DNA of 64,000 nucleotides from Bugulina stolonifera. Its lineage: Eukaryota; Bryozoa; Gymnolaemata; Cheilostomatida; Bugulidae. Each line of letters opens with the position of its first letter. Position 1 is the first letter of the stretch. Both the position numbers and the translations under genes were made by a program. This document shows positions 35,406 to 47,095 of this stretch, piece by piece. The stretch is taken from positions 13,665,929-13,729,928 of the forward strand of contig OW285187.1 in the NCBI GenBank assembly GCA_935421135.1, given 5' to 3'. The notes under the pieces are model-generated. The model had not been told where the DNA came from, searched no databases, and saw only the letters and a program-made list of their open reading frames with translations.

Positions 35406-37532
35406 TTAACTATGGTCAGGCAGCTTCGCTACCAATGCATTCAATGTTGTTAGGAGCTTCTCCCTCCACTCCCTCTTCTCCTCATACCGCCTCCTCTCCT
35501 CCTCCTCTTGCCTGTGACGGATCTGACGCCGTCTTTCTCGAGGCCTCTCTTCACCACACGGCACTGTAGGTGCCAGACTGTCGACCAACGACAAGGGGTT
35601 GACATCCCTACCCTTCTCAAAGGCCTTGTTGCATTGATCAAAGAACTCAAAGTCCGACTGTATGATATTCAAAAATAAAGGATATAGAAAAGCAATACAA
35701 TTTATTATAGAAAAAAGTTGTAAATTGAATTCCAATTGCATGATCATATAACTTGGTTCAAATCATGAGAAATTATGCGCTCTTTGTTTATAAAATGTTG
35801 TCAGGTTGAACTTGGGTCAGATGGCAAGCCAGTGCCATTTTATTTAATACAACTACTACACATGCTAAATGATACTCACTGGTTCATTTCCCGATACGTT
35901 ATTCTGCCTAACAGCTTTTCTGTAAGCCCGTTTGATGTTGTTAAATTTCACCTTTACCTGTTCCTTGGTGTATCTAAGAAAATTAAATAATTATCCTTGG
36001 AATAGTAGGATATGCAAATCTCTTCGGTATTACTATGGTACAGTTTAATATGTTGCAATGCAAAGCAGAGCATCAGGACCAATTGCCTAGGGTGTGACAG
36101 AGATGGAAACAATATCTTACTCACTTTGTTTTAAAGAAACCATTTATAAAAGTGGTCATTGCGGTGTACACTTTCCCCTTATCAAGATTGTTCCTTGCTT
36201 TAGATAATGCGACACAGCCATATTTGTCATACCAGTATAGCATTTTTTCTGTCTCATCGCTGGTAAATTGAATCTGTAAATATACAAACTTCCAGGTCAC
36301 ATGGTCACAATATTGTTCAAGAGCCCTAATCACAGGCTAATCAAAATTTGGTCTTCCAGGCAGTCTTGGTTGAAGAATAATATAGTAGACAATTTCTGCA
36401 ACAAAAGATGACCAATGCACTGAACTGAATGCACCGGTATAAAATACTGCATTTATACCGTCACTTCATGTCTCTATAATAATACATACATGCATTATAC
36501 CTGACCTAAAAGAACTAAAATGGAAATACTGCTAATTTACTTACAGGGGCGTCTTCATTATCCGATTCTACCTCAGAATCAAGCGATGACGATTACGGTG
36601 GAGAGGTACATGTAGCAAAACGTTTTGCACTTGGCCCCTCCTTTGTTTTTTTGTTCTTAGACCCCTTTGGTCTCCCTCTTTGGGTTGGAGCTAGTAAATA
36701 AAACAAAAAGTATTATTAACAATGTTTACAAGAACAGTAGCAAAAGAGTTTTATCAATATAAATGTTAATCATAGTCAATCAGGTCCTGGTAGGTCCTGA
36801 CGTTGTTTGTGTCATCATTCCTAAAGGTACAAGCAGTGCAAGACTTTCTTATTACTACAAACTTAATCCTTTTCAGGGATGAGATATCTTTGTCATGGTA
36901 AACATGTTCAGCATCATAGTGACCAGTAAATGACGGCATCATTTTATAACATCCGACATTTCTAGTGAATTTTGGAACAATATATCTCATAGTTATAATA
37001 ATACCATTTGATGGGCCTGGCTGACTGGCAGTGAAATCTGCTGGGAGCAGGTCCTGGTAGGTCCTGGCATTGTTTGAGTCATCATTCCTAAAGGTACAAG
37101 CAGTGCAAGACTTTATTATTATTACAAAATAAATCCTTTCTAGGGATGAGATAGCATTGATAGCATTGTCATCTGGATAATGGATAATTTCTCAGGTGTT
37201 CAAAACATAGCTGTAGAATTAACTACCCACTGACAGAAGCCCTTGACCCAAGCTATAGAAATTAGTAAATTTAACTAAACTATAAATCATGCAACATGCA
37301 GCATAGATTAATAACAGATAAACCAAACTTGTGAAATGGCTTACATGTCATTTTGATTGAGTTCAAATGCTGCAAATTGTAGATGTATCGCATTATCACA
37401 ATGTATATGAGCTTACAACACATAACTTAACCATCAAATATTGCAGTAGAGAAGAATGTGCCCTCCAATTATAGTACAATATGAATATTTGCAACTTGTA
37501 GAACTCTTACCTTGGACAATGCTTTCACTCAT
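35406..37532 (-). pseudogene. Harbinger partner protein: AT-hook plus Myb/SANT-like domain, one nonsense codon
   Basis: Exons on the minus strand are 37532-37511, 36690-36545, 36273-36125, 35973-35880 and 35657-35406. All junctions are in phase and the total is about 220 codons. Residues 1-25 start MSESIVQ and include RGRPKGSKNKK, an AT-hook. Codon 40 is TAA within ATCTSPP*SSSLDSE. An acidic SEVESDNEDAP stretch leads into the Myb-like trihelix: FTSDETEKMLYWYDKYG, KGKVYTAMTTFINGF, then YTKEQVKVKFNNIKRAYRKA across the next junction. The last exon is Glu/Arg-rich (RHRQEEEERRRYEEKREW), a probable coiled coil. Such proteins pair with Harbinger transposases for nuclear import and end recognition. 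One nonsense codon is the only clear lesion. Its first intron holds two copies of a 100-bp segment. Confidence 0.85.
36781..37165. repeat. two diverged copies of a roughly 115-bp segment, 267 bp apart
   Basis: CAGGTCCTGGTAGGTCCTG starts copies at 36781 and 37048. Both continue TCATCATTCCTAAAGGTAC and AAGCAGTGCAAGACTTT, diverging by point changes and a small insertion. They lie in the first intron of the Myb partner gene inside the Harbinger element. Confidence 0.85.
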
Positions 37533-38155
37533 TTTGAATCAATAATCTAAAAATAAAGTCCAAAAGTGAAAACAAAATACAAAAGAAAACCGGTAGCATA
37601 ACCATAGTGATTGATGGTAGCCATTAATGAAGCTCAATCAAGACTAGGGTTGCAAAATGGTGGAAGAGAAAGAACTGCTGGATATTTATTATTAGGATTA
37701 GAATCTAGATATTATAACAGTTACAGTAGTAAAACAAATAATAATAATTATCATACAGAACACATTGATATGAAGTTTAATAAATAAATTAGTGTTGTAA
37801 ATTATCAATCAGTTTGCGTTCAACTTTAGCTGTGGTTGCTAGCATGTGTTTGGGCGCCAAACTCCAGGTAGTAGGTATCACAGGTAAACATTTGTTTCGA
37901 CAATGTGCTATTACAATATTGTATTCAGATTAACATTCTCGGTCTATAACACTCGGTTGCCGAACGTTGTGCTGCATCGCCAATAAAATAATAATAATAT
38001 CCGTGGTGATGCGTAGTTCTATCGAATCAAGAAAACAGTGATGCGTGAATATATTTATTATTTTAATTTTTTTTATTAAAAATAATCTGACGCTGCCGAA
38101 CACCTTCGCATCGCCCTAATATTTCAGGTGATGCATCGCATTGCCGAAAGCACCC

Positions 38156-39360
38156 TATGACATCCGGGGCTCTCTGTCTTATCCTGGCTATCACACCCTT
38201 ATTCTCTCCCTTCATCGTATTGCAATTATCGCTCTGAAAGAATATTATGTGTTCCGAAGGAATGCTGTGCTCACTACAACAGAATAATGCACCAAACAAT
38301 TAGTTGAAATTATTATCTCATAATAACCAATGTTGGCAAATCAATTAAAGCAATCATATCAGAAAGCAGTATGACAGGGTCCCATAGTGCTAGCACATGA
38401 CGGTGAGGACAACAAGTAGCATACAAGATGTATCTGAAGTACGTGTCAAGAGATGCAAATATTCCCTCAGCTGTAGCACAGTGGCAAGGCAGCAGTGCGA
38501 CAAACTTAGTTACACTGCAGTTCTTTGACCTATCATAGAATCTAGCTAGTACAGCAAGCACAGGATCTTTTCTGCTGTTACTTTCATCTAACATAAGGCT
38601 GAACTCTTGATGTCTAAGAGACTCAAGCACCTCTTCTTTATACTCTCTGCCAATGACTTTTGAAACCTGTGTGCATTTGGTAGCTGCACAGGAAATGGAT
38701 TGAGCTATTTTGCTGTCTGGGCACATCGCTTTAATAAGCTTGTCAAAATCAACATGATAAAGTAATCAATGTCTATTTATTTGGTTGAGAAAATATGGTA
38801 GTCATAAGTTTAACAATAAATACACTGGTTGCTAGGCAGCAGTTTGTTATACAAATAACATTATTGTAATATATCAGCAAATTTATTTAATACAGAACAA
38901 TGAAAGGAAAGGTAGGATGCTCACTAATGACTTTAACAGGCCTAATGTGAAGAATATTCTAGATCTTCAAAGTGAAAGCTAATTTAGTGGTAAAGACTCG
39001 CGCAAAGAACGCCAGGAAACTGGCTTTCTGATGGTGATGTTTCAAGTATTGTGTTCTGATAATTAGCACTTGAATAGCAGTGCATATCAAAAACTGGTCT
39101 CTTGGCATACAGAAATGCAATGCAAAGGACGTGGTAGACCACAAAACGTCGGTCCCCACGGCTAATATTTATTTTAAATGCTTACTTACTTCACCAAGTC
39201 CGTGCTTTCAGCAAATGGAATTTTGCATTTGGCAATGTGTCGAAAGCAGCAACTCGGCATTGAAAATATCTGCCTGTTGCTTGGACTCATGCTCTGTCAT
39301 AGAAGAACCGGTTAATCCCATTGTAAATAAGCTGCGCTGATTTCTTGCTGATTTAGCCAT
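38156..39360 (-). pseudogene. hAT/ZBED-like transposase, N-terminal to middle part
   Basis: The frame starts at ATG 39360 (MAKSARNQRSLFTMG, then QQADIFNAELLLSTH). A one-base shift follows and it continues IAKCKIPFAESTDLVK to a GTAAGT donor near 39180. The next exon, from about 38750, reads FDKLIKAMCPDSKIAQSISC, EFSLMLDESNSRKDPVL and CHCATAEGIFASLDT, ending at a GTACTT donor. The following exon from about 38253 reads EHSIPSEHIIFFQSDNCNTM and IARIRQRAPDV up to the Harbinger boundary. DES resembles the hAT block around the first catalytic Asp, and SDNCNTMKG the SDGAxxMxG block. The gene is inactivated by the insertion and at least one frameshift. Whether it was a transposon gene or a domesticated copy cannot be told. 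Confidence 0.85.
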
Positions 39361-39658
39361 TTTTGAATGTTTGGCTGTTTTCATATGTTTTTCTACATCT
39401 TTGGTACCACTAGCAAGAGTTAATTACAGTCACATGTTAGGCACTTGACAACATGTGTTGATACTTTTGAGAAAAGTTGTTGTCCATATTTGAAATTCAA
39501 ATCATCAAGAACATCTAGACTAGTTGTAGCCTTGCCTCCTGATAGTTTTTTAGACAACTTCTTTTTTTCTTTGTGTTTTCACTGCTGCTGGTGGTGATGG
39601 TCTAGTTAGCATAAAGAGTGTCTCGTTTATGGGGTTGATTAAATTTCTTCTTGCGGTA

Positions 39659-39877
39659 TTAGTATATAGCTAGTGACATAAGTAAAAGGACCAATATAAA
39701 TGCAAGAATGGGCACCCCAACGTTCAAAAGTAGGTTGGTTGACGCTTGCAAGCTCATGGATGAGGTTGTAGTTGTAATGATCTTAGTTGAAATTTCAGTT
39801 GTGTGATCAGTATGCTTGTTCCCACCTGTTAGTAGTTGTTCCCTTAACGGAAGTTGCAACACTCCAATTCCTGGTAA
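39659..39877 (-). CDS. C-terminal exon of an unrecognised membrane-anchored protein
   Basis: After a TTTTAG acceptor the minus-strand frame is open for about 72 codons to a stop: LPGIGVLQLPLREQ, a Thr/Ser-rich stalk (TEISTKIITTTTSSMSLQ), then one strongly hydrophobic segment, VGVPILAFILVLLLMSLAIY, ending the protein. This is the layout of a type I or tail-anchored protein whose mucin-like stalk sits outside the membrane. No other exon of the gene was identified, so this could be a fragment or chance. Confidence 0.35.
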   Translation of the reverse strand, partial: LPGIGVLQLPLREQLLTGGNKHTDHTTEISTKIITTTTSSMSLQASTNLLLNVGVPILAFILVLLLMSLAIY

Positions 39878-41219
39878 CTAAAACATAATCCAAAAAAAAT
39901 TGTTTTTGAAATTTCCGGTGGTGCAAATGCACCACTTGCACCACCCTGGATCCGCCCCTGTATAGCCTTCTGAAGGCTATACTACATTATTTGAAGTCAA
40001 ATTTCATGTATTGTGCAAGATGTGGATACTCAGCCACCAGTGAAAGCCTTGAAAAGTATTCATAAAGAGTTTATATGGCAGGTGACCGAATACTGTTGCA
40101 CAGCACTGTAGTAGTGGCTGTTGAAATTAGGGGAATATGTTATTTAGGTATATAAAAAAGTTGTCATTCTCAACGCTTGCATGTCTATTCTGCACAGAGC
40201 AAACAATAAGAGCAAAATGGTAACACACTTGCTTCTAGTTAAAAGTTTATGCATATGTCAATGAAGCAAGTGAAACTGTTTACTATTTATTATCATTTTA
40301 TAGTTCATAGTATTTGTATTCTTCCCAATAATAGTCCATATATTTATACCTATTCTTTTTCTTTTAGGACTTGAAACATGCACATGTAATAGGACACAGC
40401 TTAGAATCCACGTCTTTTTCAGCGAAGAGACAAAGTAAAAGCTTTCCATAGAGTTGATGAAGACATCGGAAGCTAAAGAAGCATGCTTTTTGTGCCAAAA
40501 CCAGGCAAGCTCAAAGAGGCACATTCATATTCAACAACATTCTATTGTTAGAATATGCTTTTGTTATAGCATAGGATTGGATGATGAGGGGATGACTAGA
40601 CATTAAAATTTCCCTTCTAATCGTTCTATCAACAGTTCTAATTGTCTACGTCATCTTCCTTTCTTCGGTGGATTCATCACTCATCTTGCCTCACTACCTA
40701 AGGCCATATCTTTCTTCCAAAAGATCTCTGGCCAAACTCTACCCCCTAGACTCCTCCTTTCATGTAAAACTACAAACATTGATGGGGTGGTATCCCCTCC
40801 CTTCTTCATGGGAGGGGGTATTCTCCCATTGTACCCAGGCACGGTGAAAAGCTTTCCTCTCCCTTCACCCATTTTTTGATGAGGTCCCTCTTTCCGTCAT
40901 CTAAACTTCCTCCTCCACCACTAGTGCCATCACTATCTCCACCATTATTTCAACCAACGCGACTACCATCACTGACACTAATATATCCACATCTCCTATT
41001 GCATCCACTTCCTCTACATCTTTTAGCATAGTTAATACCACCATCCCCCACCCTCTCCACTCTCCTCTTTTTATCCTTCTTTTCCTTCCTTCAACAAAGA
41101 CTTATTCTCTTTACAATCACCTTTCTTTTCTTCTTTTACCTCAAACTCTTTCGACCAAAATCTGAACACTCCCAATCTCCACCACTCCTATGGAAGAGGA
41201 GACCATTAATGATGGTCTT
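39878..41219. other. no supportable gene; strongly pyrimidine-rich plus strand from about 40600 to 41170
   Basis: From 40610 to 41170 the plus strand is mostly C and T (CTCCTCCACCACTAG, CCACCCTCTCCACTC and similar), with scattered ATCACCATC-like triplets. It may be an old degenerate repeat or polypurine-polypyrimidine tract. No domain was recognised. Confidence 0.45.
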
Positions 41220-41422
41220 CCTCCGTGTAAACATTAATCTACCTGTATTAATTATATTGTGTTGTAATAGTATGTACAAGTCCATTAGGACCTATATTGT
41301 AACTGTTATTTGGAGCAGTGCCTCCGTGTAAACATTAATCTACCTGTATTAATTATATTGTGTTGTAATAGTATGTACAAGTCCATTAGGACCTATATTG
41401 TAACTGTTATTTGGAGCAGTGC
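41220..41422. repeat. perfect tandem duplication of 101 bp
   Basis: 41220-41320 is repeated without a mismatch at 41321-41421; both copies begin CCTCCGTGTAAACATTAATC. The absence of differences means a very recent event or an assembly artefact. Confidence 0.95.
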
Positions 41423-41862
41423 CTTTTTTATTCTTGTGTCTTACTTTTCCAATGTTGAGCATTCTTATGTTATATTATGTTATATTATATTATATTATAT
41501 TACATTTGTATATATATGTTGTATTATAATTATTATATAAAATATATGTTGTATTATTTTATATCATACTCTTGAGTTACTCTTTGGCTTATAATAAAAT
41601 AACATATTTTACTATATGTGAGGCCTTATACTGGTTACTGATATAATAACAAGCTTTTTACAGTGACTGTGGATTGTGGGTTCAGCGTTAGGGTTACCCT
41701 GGACTGCTGCTACTCATAATCAGCCGCACTTAGAGATGCTGTTGATTAGGGTGTTATGGACATGGTACATTAGATGTTAAAAACCTTTGCATTGCATTGA
41801 TATAGGATAATGTTATTTGTTATTGAATATTGTGAACATCAGTATTGGATATTATCCATCCT

Positions 41863-42090
41863 AGACAAAAATGTCGCGGAGTGCTGGCATTGGATTCATT
41901 TTCAAGTATTGGCCACTTTACTGTATGTGGTGGTACTCATAATAATGGAAAAGTTTCTCTGTGGAAAAAAGAGAGAACAGCTTCTACTTGCTGTCAACAA
42001 AGGGCTGCGCCAGCAAGGCATGTCTTTGAGCTGCTTACACGTAGATCAGATCAATTGTCAAAAAGAAACAGTGGGTTGCATGAAGTGAGA
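41863..42090 (+). CDS. possible terminal exon with the end of a WD40 repeat
   Basis: After a CCTAG acceptor a frame runs about 75 codons to a TGA. GHFTVCGGTHNNGKVSLWKK resembles the last strands of a WD40 repeat (GH....GG..DG.V.LW). The rest is basic and polar (RHVFELLTRRSDQLSKRN). No other repeat or exon was found nearby. It could be a displaced exon, a retrocopy fragment or chance. Confidence 0.3.
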
Positions 42091-43013
42091 TAATATTATA
42101 AGTATTGCTGTATTTTATTATACTGGCTTTCCTAAATCAAAGATATCCAACCCCTTTGGGAATATATAAAATTTAGCTGTGGTTGGGCTGGGACTAAATA
42201 TGTAAATAGTAGACAGCAGGGCACAGGTTCAGCCTGATACATAACTGTCAAGTCTCAAGTATTACCATATTTCATGATTCTACTTCAATTTCTGATAAAT
42301 TATCTGTATATTGAACATGCCTGTTGGTGAAACATGAAATCTTTAATACCTCATCTCAGAGAAACTTCATAACTTAACACAGCATTAGGTCCATATACTA
42401 TGCCATGCCATGATATGATAGAATGAGCTATTGTAACTTTTTAAATATTTTTCTGTTGTCAAACTTTATCCCTTCCACCCTGCTGACAAGTTTTCATACA
42501 TACAAAGTCTGGATACTTTTTTGCAAACAGGGTGAGGCTAATGCTTGATCAAAAAACTTGCAATTCATGAATATGATAGAATTCTTGTACCAGGAACAAC
42601 TAATGTTAGCCTTCCTAGCCATAGCTAATATAGCTAGTTGTATCATTTCATTGTAACTGGACAATGTTAATGTAAAAGCTTAGAGATATGTATATAATGC
42701 CACTTTTTAGCTTTAATTTTGTAGCTTGCTCTCTGCTATATAGTGAGAGTTCTAATCTTTGAATTCTCATAAGCATCACACTCGTTGCTACAAATTATAG
42801 TTGTAGGCCTACATAGTTTTTACACTTTGTCCCTTGTGTCATTTTATGGTATTTTATCGACTTCTGAGTTAAGTTTTAGTAAAAGATTGCAAGTTTTATA
42901 TGGTGAATTTGTGTTATATAATCGCACCATCTTGTTTGCTATTGGTGCTGCCTGTAATTGTGCAGCTCTACCTTTGGACCTGTATCAGCCAATAATAATA
43001 TTTATTGTCAAAC

Positions 43014-43501
43014 ATGGAGGACAATAGAGATCAAGCTCGGGAAGAAAAGCGTCAGCGGAAAGCAGCTACCAAAGCGCTTCGAAAGGTATAACAGTTTAAA
43101 ATATGTATCACTACAAATACATATTATGCAAGTGAATGTGACAGTTGAATACTTCTTGTTGGCTATACCTACATGTACACTGTACTTGTAGTTTCAAATC
43201 GCACCATCTGCCTTTGCATATCATTGGTTAGTTTGTGCTTTCTTGCTTTCTCTTAGTCATACACTGTTAGTGTTAGACTGCATTTAATAACAAATATCAA
43301 TAATTTTTCTAATCTTGAATGTTGTGTGTGAACTGCAAAGCTTTTGTGATACATAAGTTTTGCTTGCATTTGTACTTTCAGGCTAGGAGAATAGAGAAGA
43401 AGCAAAAAAAGTTAGCATTTCGTCAAAAGGAGCTAAACAAAAAGAATCAACAGGCAAGAAATGCTTACAATCCACCAGCTTCAACTCGATTCCATGTGTA
43501 G
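43014..43501 (+). CDS. LTV1 C-terminal duplicate, two exons, 63 codons
   Basis: Exon 43014-43085 (from ATG, 24 codons) and exon 43382-43501 (39 codons plus TAG) join in phase 0 at a GTATAA donor and TTTCAG acceptor. EEKRQRKAATKALRK|ARRIEKKQKKLAFRQKEL lines up with the end of LTV1 at 14600-14963 (DEKRERKAAVKEQRK|ERRIEKKNTKVAFREEEA), and the intron falls at exactly the same residue. The frame is closed upstream by TAA, so the ATG is the natural start; no other LTV1 exons were found within 2 kb. The tail differs (YNPPASTRFHV). The open frame and similar charge pattern despite clear divergence suggest an old duplication, possibly still translated as a small basic protein. A pseudogene remnant is the alternative. 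Confidence 0.7.
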
Positions 43502-44454
43502 GTATTAGCCTACTAGTAGTTACTGAACATTTGGACAATATGAACACAGGTCATCGATTAGGCTTTAGTCTCTGGTGCCAAGCTAAGGTTGGCAAGTGAA
43601 TAACATCACTGAAATGCCTCATTATTATATTTTATGACAGTAACAATAGATTTCATACTTTTTACAATACTTATGATGAAGATAATAATGAGGAAGATTA
43701 ACAAAAATAAAGATAATGCTAGAGCTGGTGCTGGTGTATATATATACCATCAAATAAAAGTGTGATATCTGTATATATATACATTTGGATGTTCTTGTTC
43801 ATCGCACTGTATAGAAGTTTTGTAACATGCAGCCTATTACCAGTAGAAATTAGCAGCAAGCATTGGAATGGAAGATGAAGATACATGTAGAAGCTGAAGT
43901 ATTTTTGTAACAGGAAAATTTGCTGTACTGATGCAGATGCCATTTACCATTAGTGTTTGAGAGAATCAATACACAGTCACTGCAAAATGTAACAACAGCA
44001 GATAAAACCAACCAGCTGATCTTCTACAAGTCTTCGATATGGGAAAAAGAGAAAGAAAAAATGGATAAAAATGATCCTTGTAATGTTTTTCACATTTGCC
44101 TGATTATGATGATTGGGTTTTAGATTTTTGTGCTGGAAAATTTCAAGTCGTGTAAAAATGCACTTTATGGGCATACATTTGCCATAGTGACCAATTATAC
44201 TTCAGTGATCCAGACTGATATTCTTGTAAATTTTTTACTTTATTATTATTATTATTATTATTAACTTGTGACACCACCAAGAAAGTTCCTACTACATATA
44301 TGTACTCAAGTAATAGGTTACATGTATAATATGTCAGAATCATACATGTAAACTGCAGTTCTATCAATGTGTTCATGGTAATATAACACTGATAGGTGCT
44401 ATTGTGCTCCATTTCCAGTGACTGAGCACTTTATGCACAAACATATTTGACTAA
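43502..44454. other. no supportable gene
   Basis: AT-rich sequence with an (ATT)n microsatellite at about 44240-44262 (TTATTATTATTATTATTA). No exon was recognised. Confidence 0.5.
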
Positions 44455-44757
44455 ACATCTTAATCTGGTGGTTTGGGGTTAGGCATTTCGAACTGTCCAG
44501 TGTTGAACTGTCCACTTTCGAAACGTCCTGTTTTGAACTGTCTTTTTGAACAGCCGCACATTCCTCAAACTGACAGTCCAGCAGATGTCCAGTACAGTAT
44601 TGTCATTTAACCCTAAAGATTCAGTAGCAGATGTCAGCGTGAATGTAGATCATTCATATGCTAGTAATCTAGGCTGGTATTGGACTTGATGTCTCTTCTA
44701 TAGCATTTTGTCTTGTAAGATAATAATTTCAGTGTTACCATATTTGATGGAATATTG
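44455..44757. repeat. dispersed repeat, copy 1, starting with half of a GACAGTTCGAAAC MITE
   Basis: Matches 53765-54050: first the right half of the MITE (GGCATTTCGAACTGTCCAGT, TTTCGAAACGTCC), then about 190 bp of shared sequence including ACCCTAAAGATTCAGTAGCA and GATGTCAGCGTGAATGTAGA. Confidence 0.85.
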
Positions 44758-46499
44758 TAATGTTTTAGTGCTTATTTACATACGGGTGCCGAGGGCATGA
44801 GTATGCGAAGGGCTTGGAAGTTGGTAGAGGACGACCAAGTGACCTTCCACACATCACACAAAAGAGTGAACAGTTGTTAGGTGCTCTTGTTATTACATAT
44901 CTGACGTAGGCCGATGCTGAAATTCATTAAAAAGTCCAGGGTCGACGTAGGTCTGTAGACTTTATCCTCCAGAAACTTAAGCCCGACGCTAGATTCATAT
45001 AGAATCCGGGATCGACCTAAACCGTAGAAGTGGTGAAGAGATATGCTTAAACAAGGATGGGGATGAACTCGAGCCGTATGGATCTATAGATCCGCCTGTT
45101 GATGTTACCCGCCTACAAGAGTAAGCCTCTAGGTTTGAGTTAGGAGATGTTGCTTTATTAGAGCGCAATCAACAACTGATTTCATACAGAAAATGTGCTA
45201 TCTTATATACTAAATATACTTCCCGTACAAGGGCCGATAAGGTATCGGGCATGGCCAATAAGGTATCAGGTCCCGAACTGATGCAACAACATGGATGGCT
45301 CTGCCCGACGTCGGCCACCAAAAGGGTCGGCCTTGGCACAAAACGTGCTGACAATAGCCCGAAATAGACAGTTTTCTCAGCATTAAAATAAGTCAAAAAT
45401 TAGGAGTTGTCTTTCCTTACTCCAGGTACTGTTTAACCTGAGAGAAGCTTGCTATAAGCCCCCAAATGGGACATAGAAGAAAATCTGGGGGTGAAAAAAT
45501 TAAACGGAGGGCATATTTGAAAAGGGGATAAAAAAAGTAACTCCTAGGGGGAATATTTCTGCACATTTTTGTTTCATAGAATGCATTTTATAGCAGCATT
45601 TGCCAGAAGGTACTACTGGGTACCTTGTAATTGCTTTTTAATTGACCATGAATGTGTTCACTATACCACATAACTCACTTTACCAGATTGTCACACTTCA
45701 AGTTGGCAGCATTATCATGATTATACATCAGTAGATACTGCTACTATTATTGGATGAACAACATTTTGCTTAGTTCAACCAACCAATGGAATGCAACCAT
45801 TAGGGTGTTGGAATGTGGTTATAATTCAAAGTTTTGTTATTGCACAACTGTCTGTCTCTGTGCTTTTGTGGCTTAGTGTCATAGCCATTCACACAGCATG
45901 ATGTGGTTTAATTCATCCAGTGTTCTTGGTATGTGTTAGTCAACAATAAAGTTAGTCAGCTCTTGAACATCCAAACAACATAGGGTAGTACTGTAGTACA
46001 TGTAGGTTGAATTTTAATCAAATTGGTGGTACAGACTTGGATATTCAGTGTTGGTAATTTTGCGCTACATTATTTTTGCCAAAATTACCACTAGCCAGCA
46101 ATAATTATTTTCACAACAGTGCTCCATGGTAACCATGCTTAAATTTGCTTGTTCAGTATTTGAATGCATGGATGCATGGGGGGGGAGTACAAGTGAGGAA
46201 CTGAGTGCGCGGGTAATATGTTCTTTATAACCAGCAAGTACATGAAAATCCAACAGCAGTAGAAGCTATTTATAAAGAAAGCCCAGGGTTTGCTGTTGAT
46301 CCTAATCGATTAAAAAAATGGATACTGGATAAAGAAGGAGGAATATCATGCTGGCCTCAGACAACATATATGTAGAAATTATAAAATGCCTACAGCAAAA
46401 GGTTGCTCTCTATCTGAAGATGCATTGACATCATACATAAGATTGGCAAGGCATATAGCCTGTTGATGTCATTAAACTTGCAGCTCAATCCCATAGCAG

Positions 46500-47095
46500 T
46501 GACACCTTCTTTGACAAGTTCTAGCTCACTGGCAAGCAATTATCAGATATAGAAGTTGCAGCCAGAGGTCAAAATGACAACCCTATGTGGAAGGCTGCCA
46601 GAACAGGTACACTCACTGCCTCTAATTTCTACAGGATATACACCAGAGTAGAGACGTTGAAGACTGACCCACATACAGATATGGCTAATATTGTCCAATC
46701 ATTTTTAAACCCTCCGAATTTAAGCCATCAGGGGAAAAAATTTGGAGAAAGAGGCATCTGAGCACTTTGTTGCACAATTTTGGCTAAAGCATAATGGTGT
46801 TGTTTTTACTGATTGTGGCCTATTTATTGATGAGGAAATGCCATATCTAGGTGCATCACCCGATGGCATCATTGAGTGCAGCTGTCATCAAAGGGTACTG
46901 GTAGGAATCAAATGTCCTAGCAAGTCATTGCTGACCTCAATTATTTAGACAGCCATGGAAAACTCAAGAGGAGAAACAATTATTTTGATCAAACACAGGT
47001 TCAAATGATGGTCACAGGTGTCTCAATAACCTACCTCTATGTCTATAGGACTGATGGGAGCATCAGATGTTATTCCAATAGAGAATAGACAAACT
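46500..47095 (+). pseudogene. YqaJ-like (PD-(D/E)xK) exonuclease, frameshifted
   Basis: 46527-46770 reads LTGKQLSDIEVAARGQNDNP, MWKAARTGTLTASNFYRIYT and VETLKTDPHTDM. After a frame change, 46742-46948 reads GLFIDEEMPYLGASPDGII, then VLVGIKCP. After another change 46940-47090 reads NYFDQTQVQMMVTGVS and YLYVYR. YqaJ nucleases use the Asp of SPDG and the Glu-x-Lys of an xEIKCP motif; here the latter is GIK, so the catalytic Glu is lost. A probable upstream piece (TAVEAIYKESPGFAVDPNR) lies at about 46255-46370. Two frame changes and the missing Glu make it inactive. Confidence 0.85.

Larger units (their letters stand above)
32355..38155. mobile_element. PIF/Harbinger DNA transposon, 5801 bp, with both ends and both genes
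   Basis: The ends are inverted repeats GGGTGCTTTCGGCAGTGCGA at 32355 and, reversed at 38155, GGGTGCTTTCGGCAATGCGA, continuing as GATGCATC. The flanking TAT at 32352-32354 and 38156-38158 is the 3-bp target duplication typical of Harbinger. Subterminal copies of CGATGCATCAC and GCCGAAC lie near both ends. Inside are a plus-strand DDE transposase (33078-35233) and a convergent minus-strand Myb/SANT partner (35406-37532), the classical two-gene layout in which the Myb-like protein aids nuclear import and end binding. Removing the element plus one TAT restores the reading frame of a hAT-like gene around it. Lesions in both genes show it is no longer autonomous. Confidence 0.93.

Noticed and set aside
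38320..38450. Continuation of the hAT-like frame through ATCCPHRHVLALW, with an AT donor
   Set aside because: A canonical GTACTT donor just upstream joins in phase to the next exon (SLDT|EHSIPSE), so the extra residues are intron.
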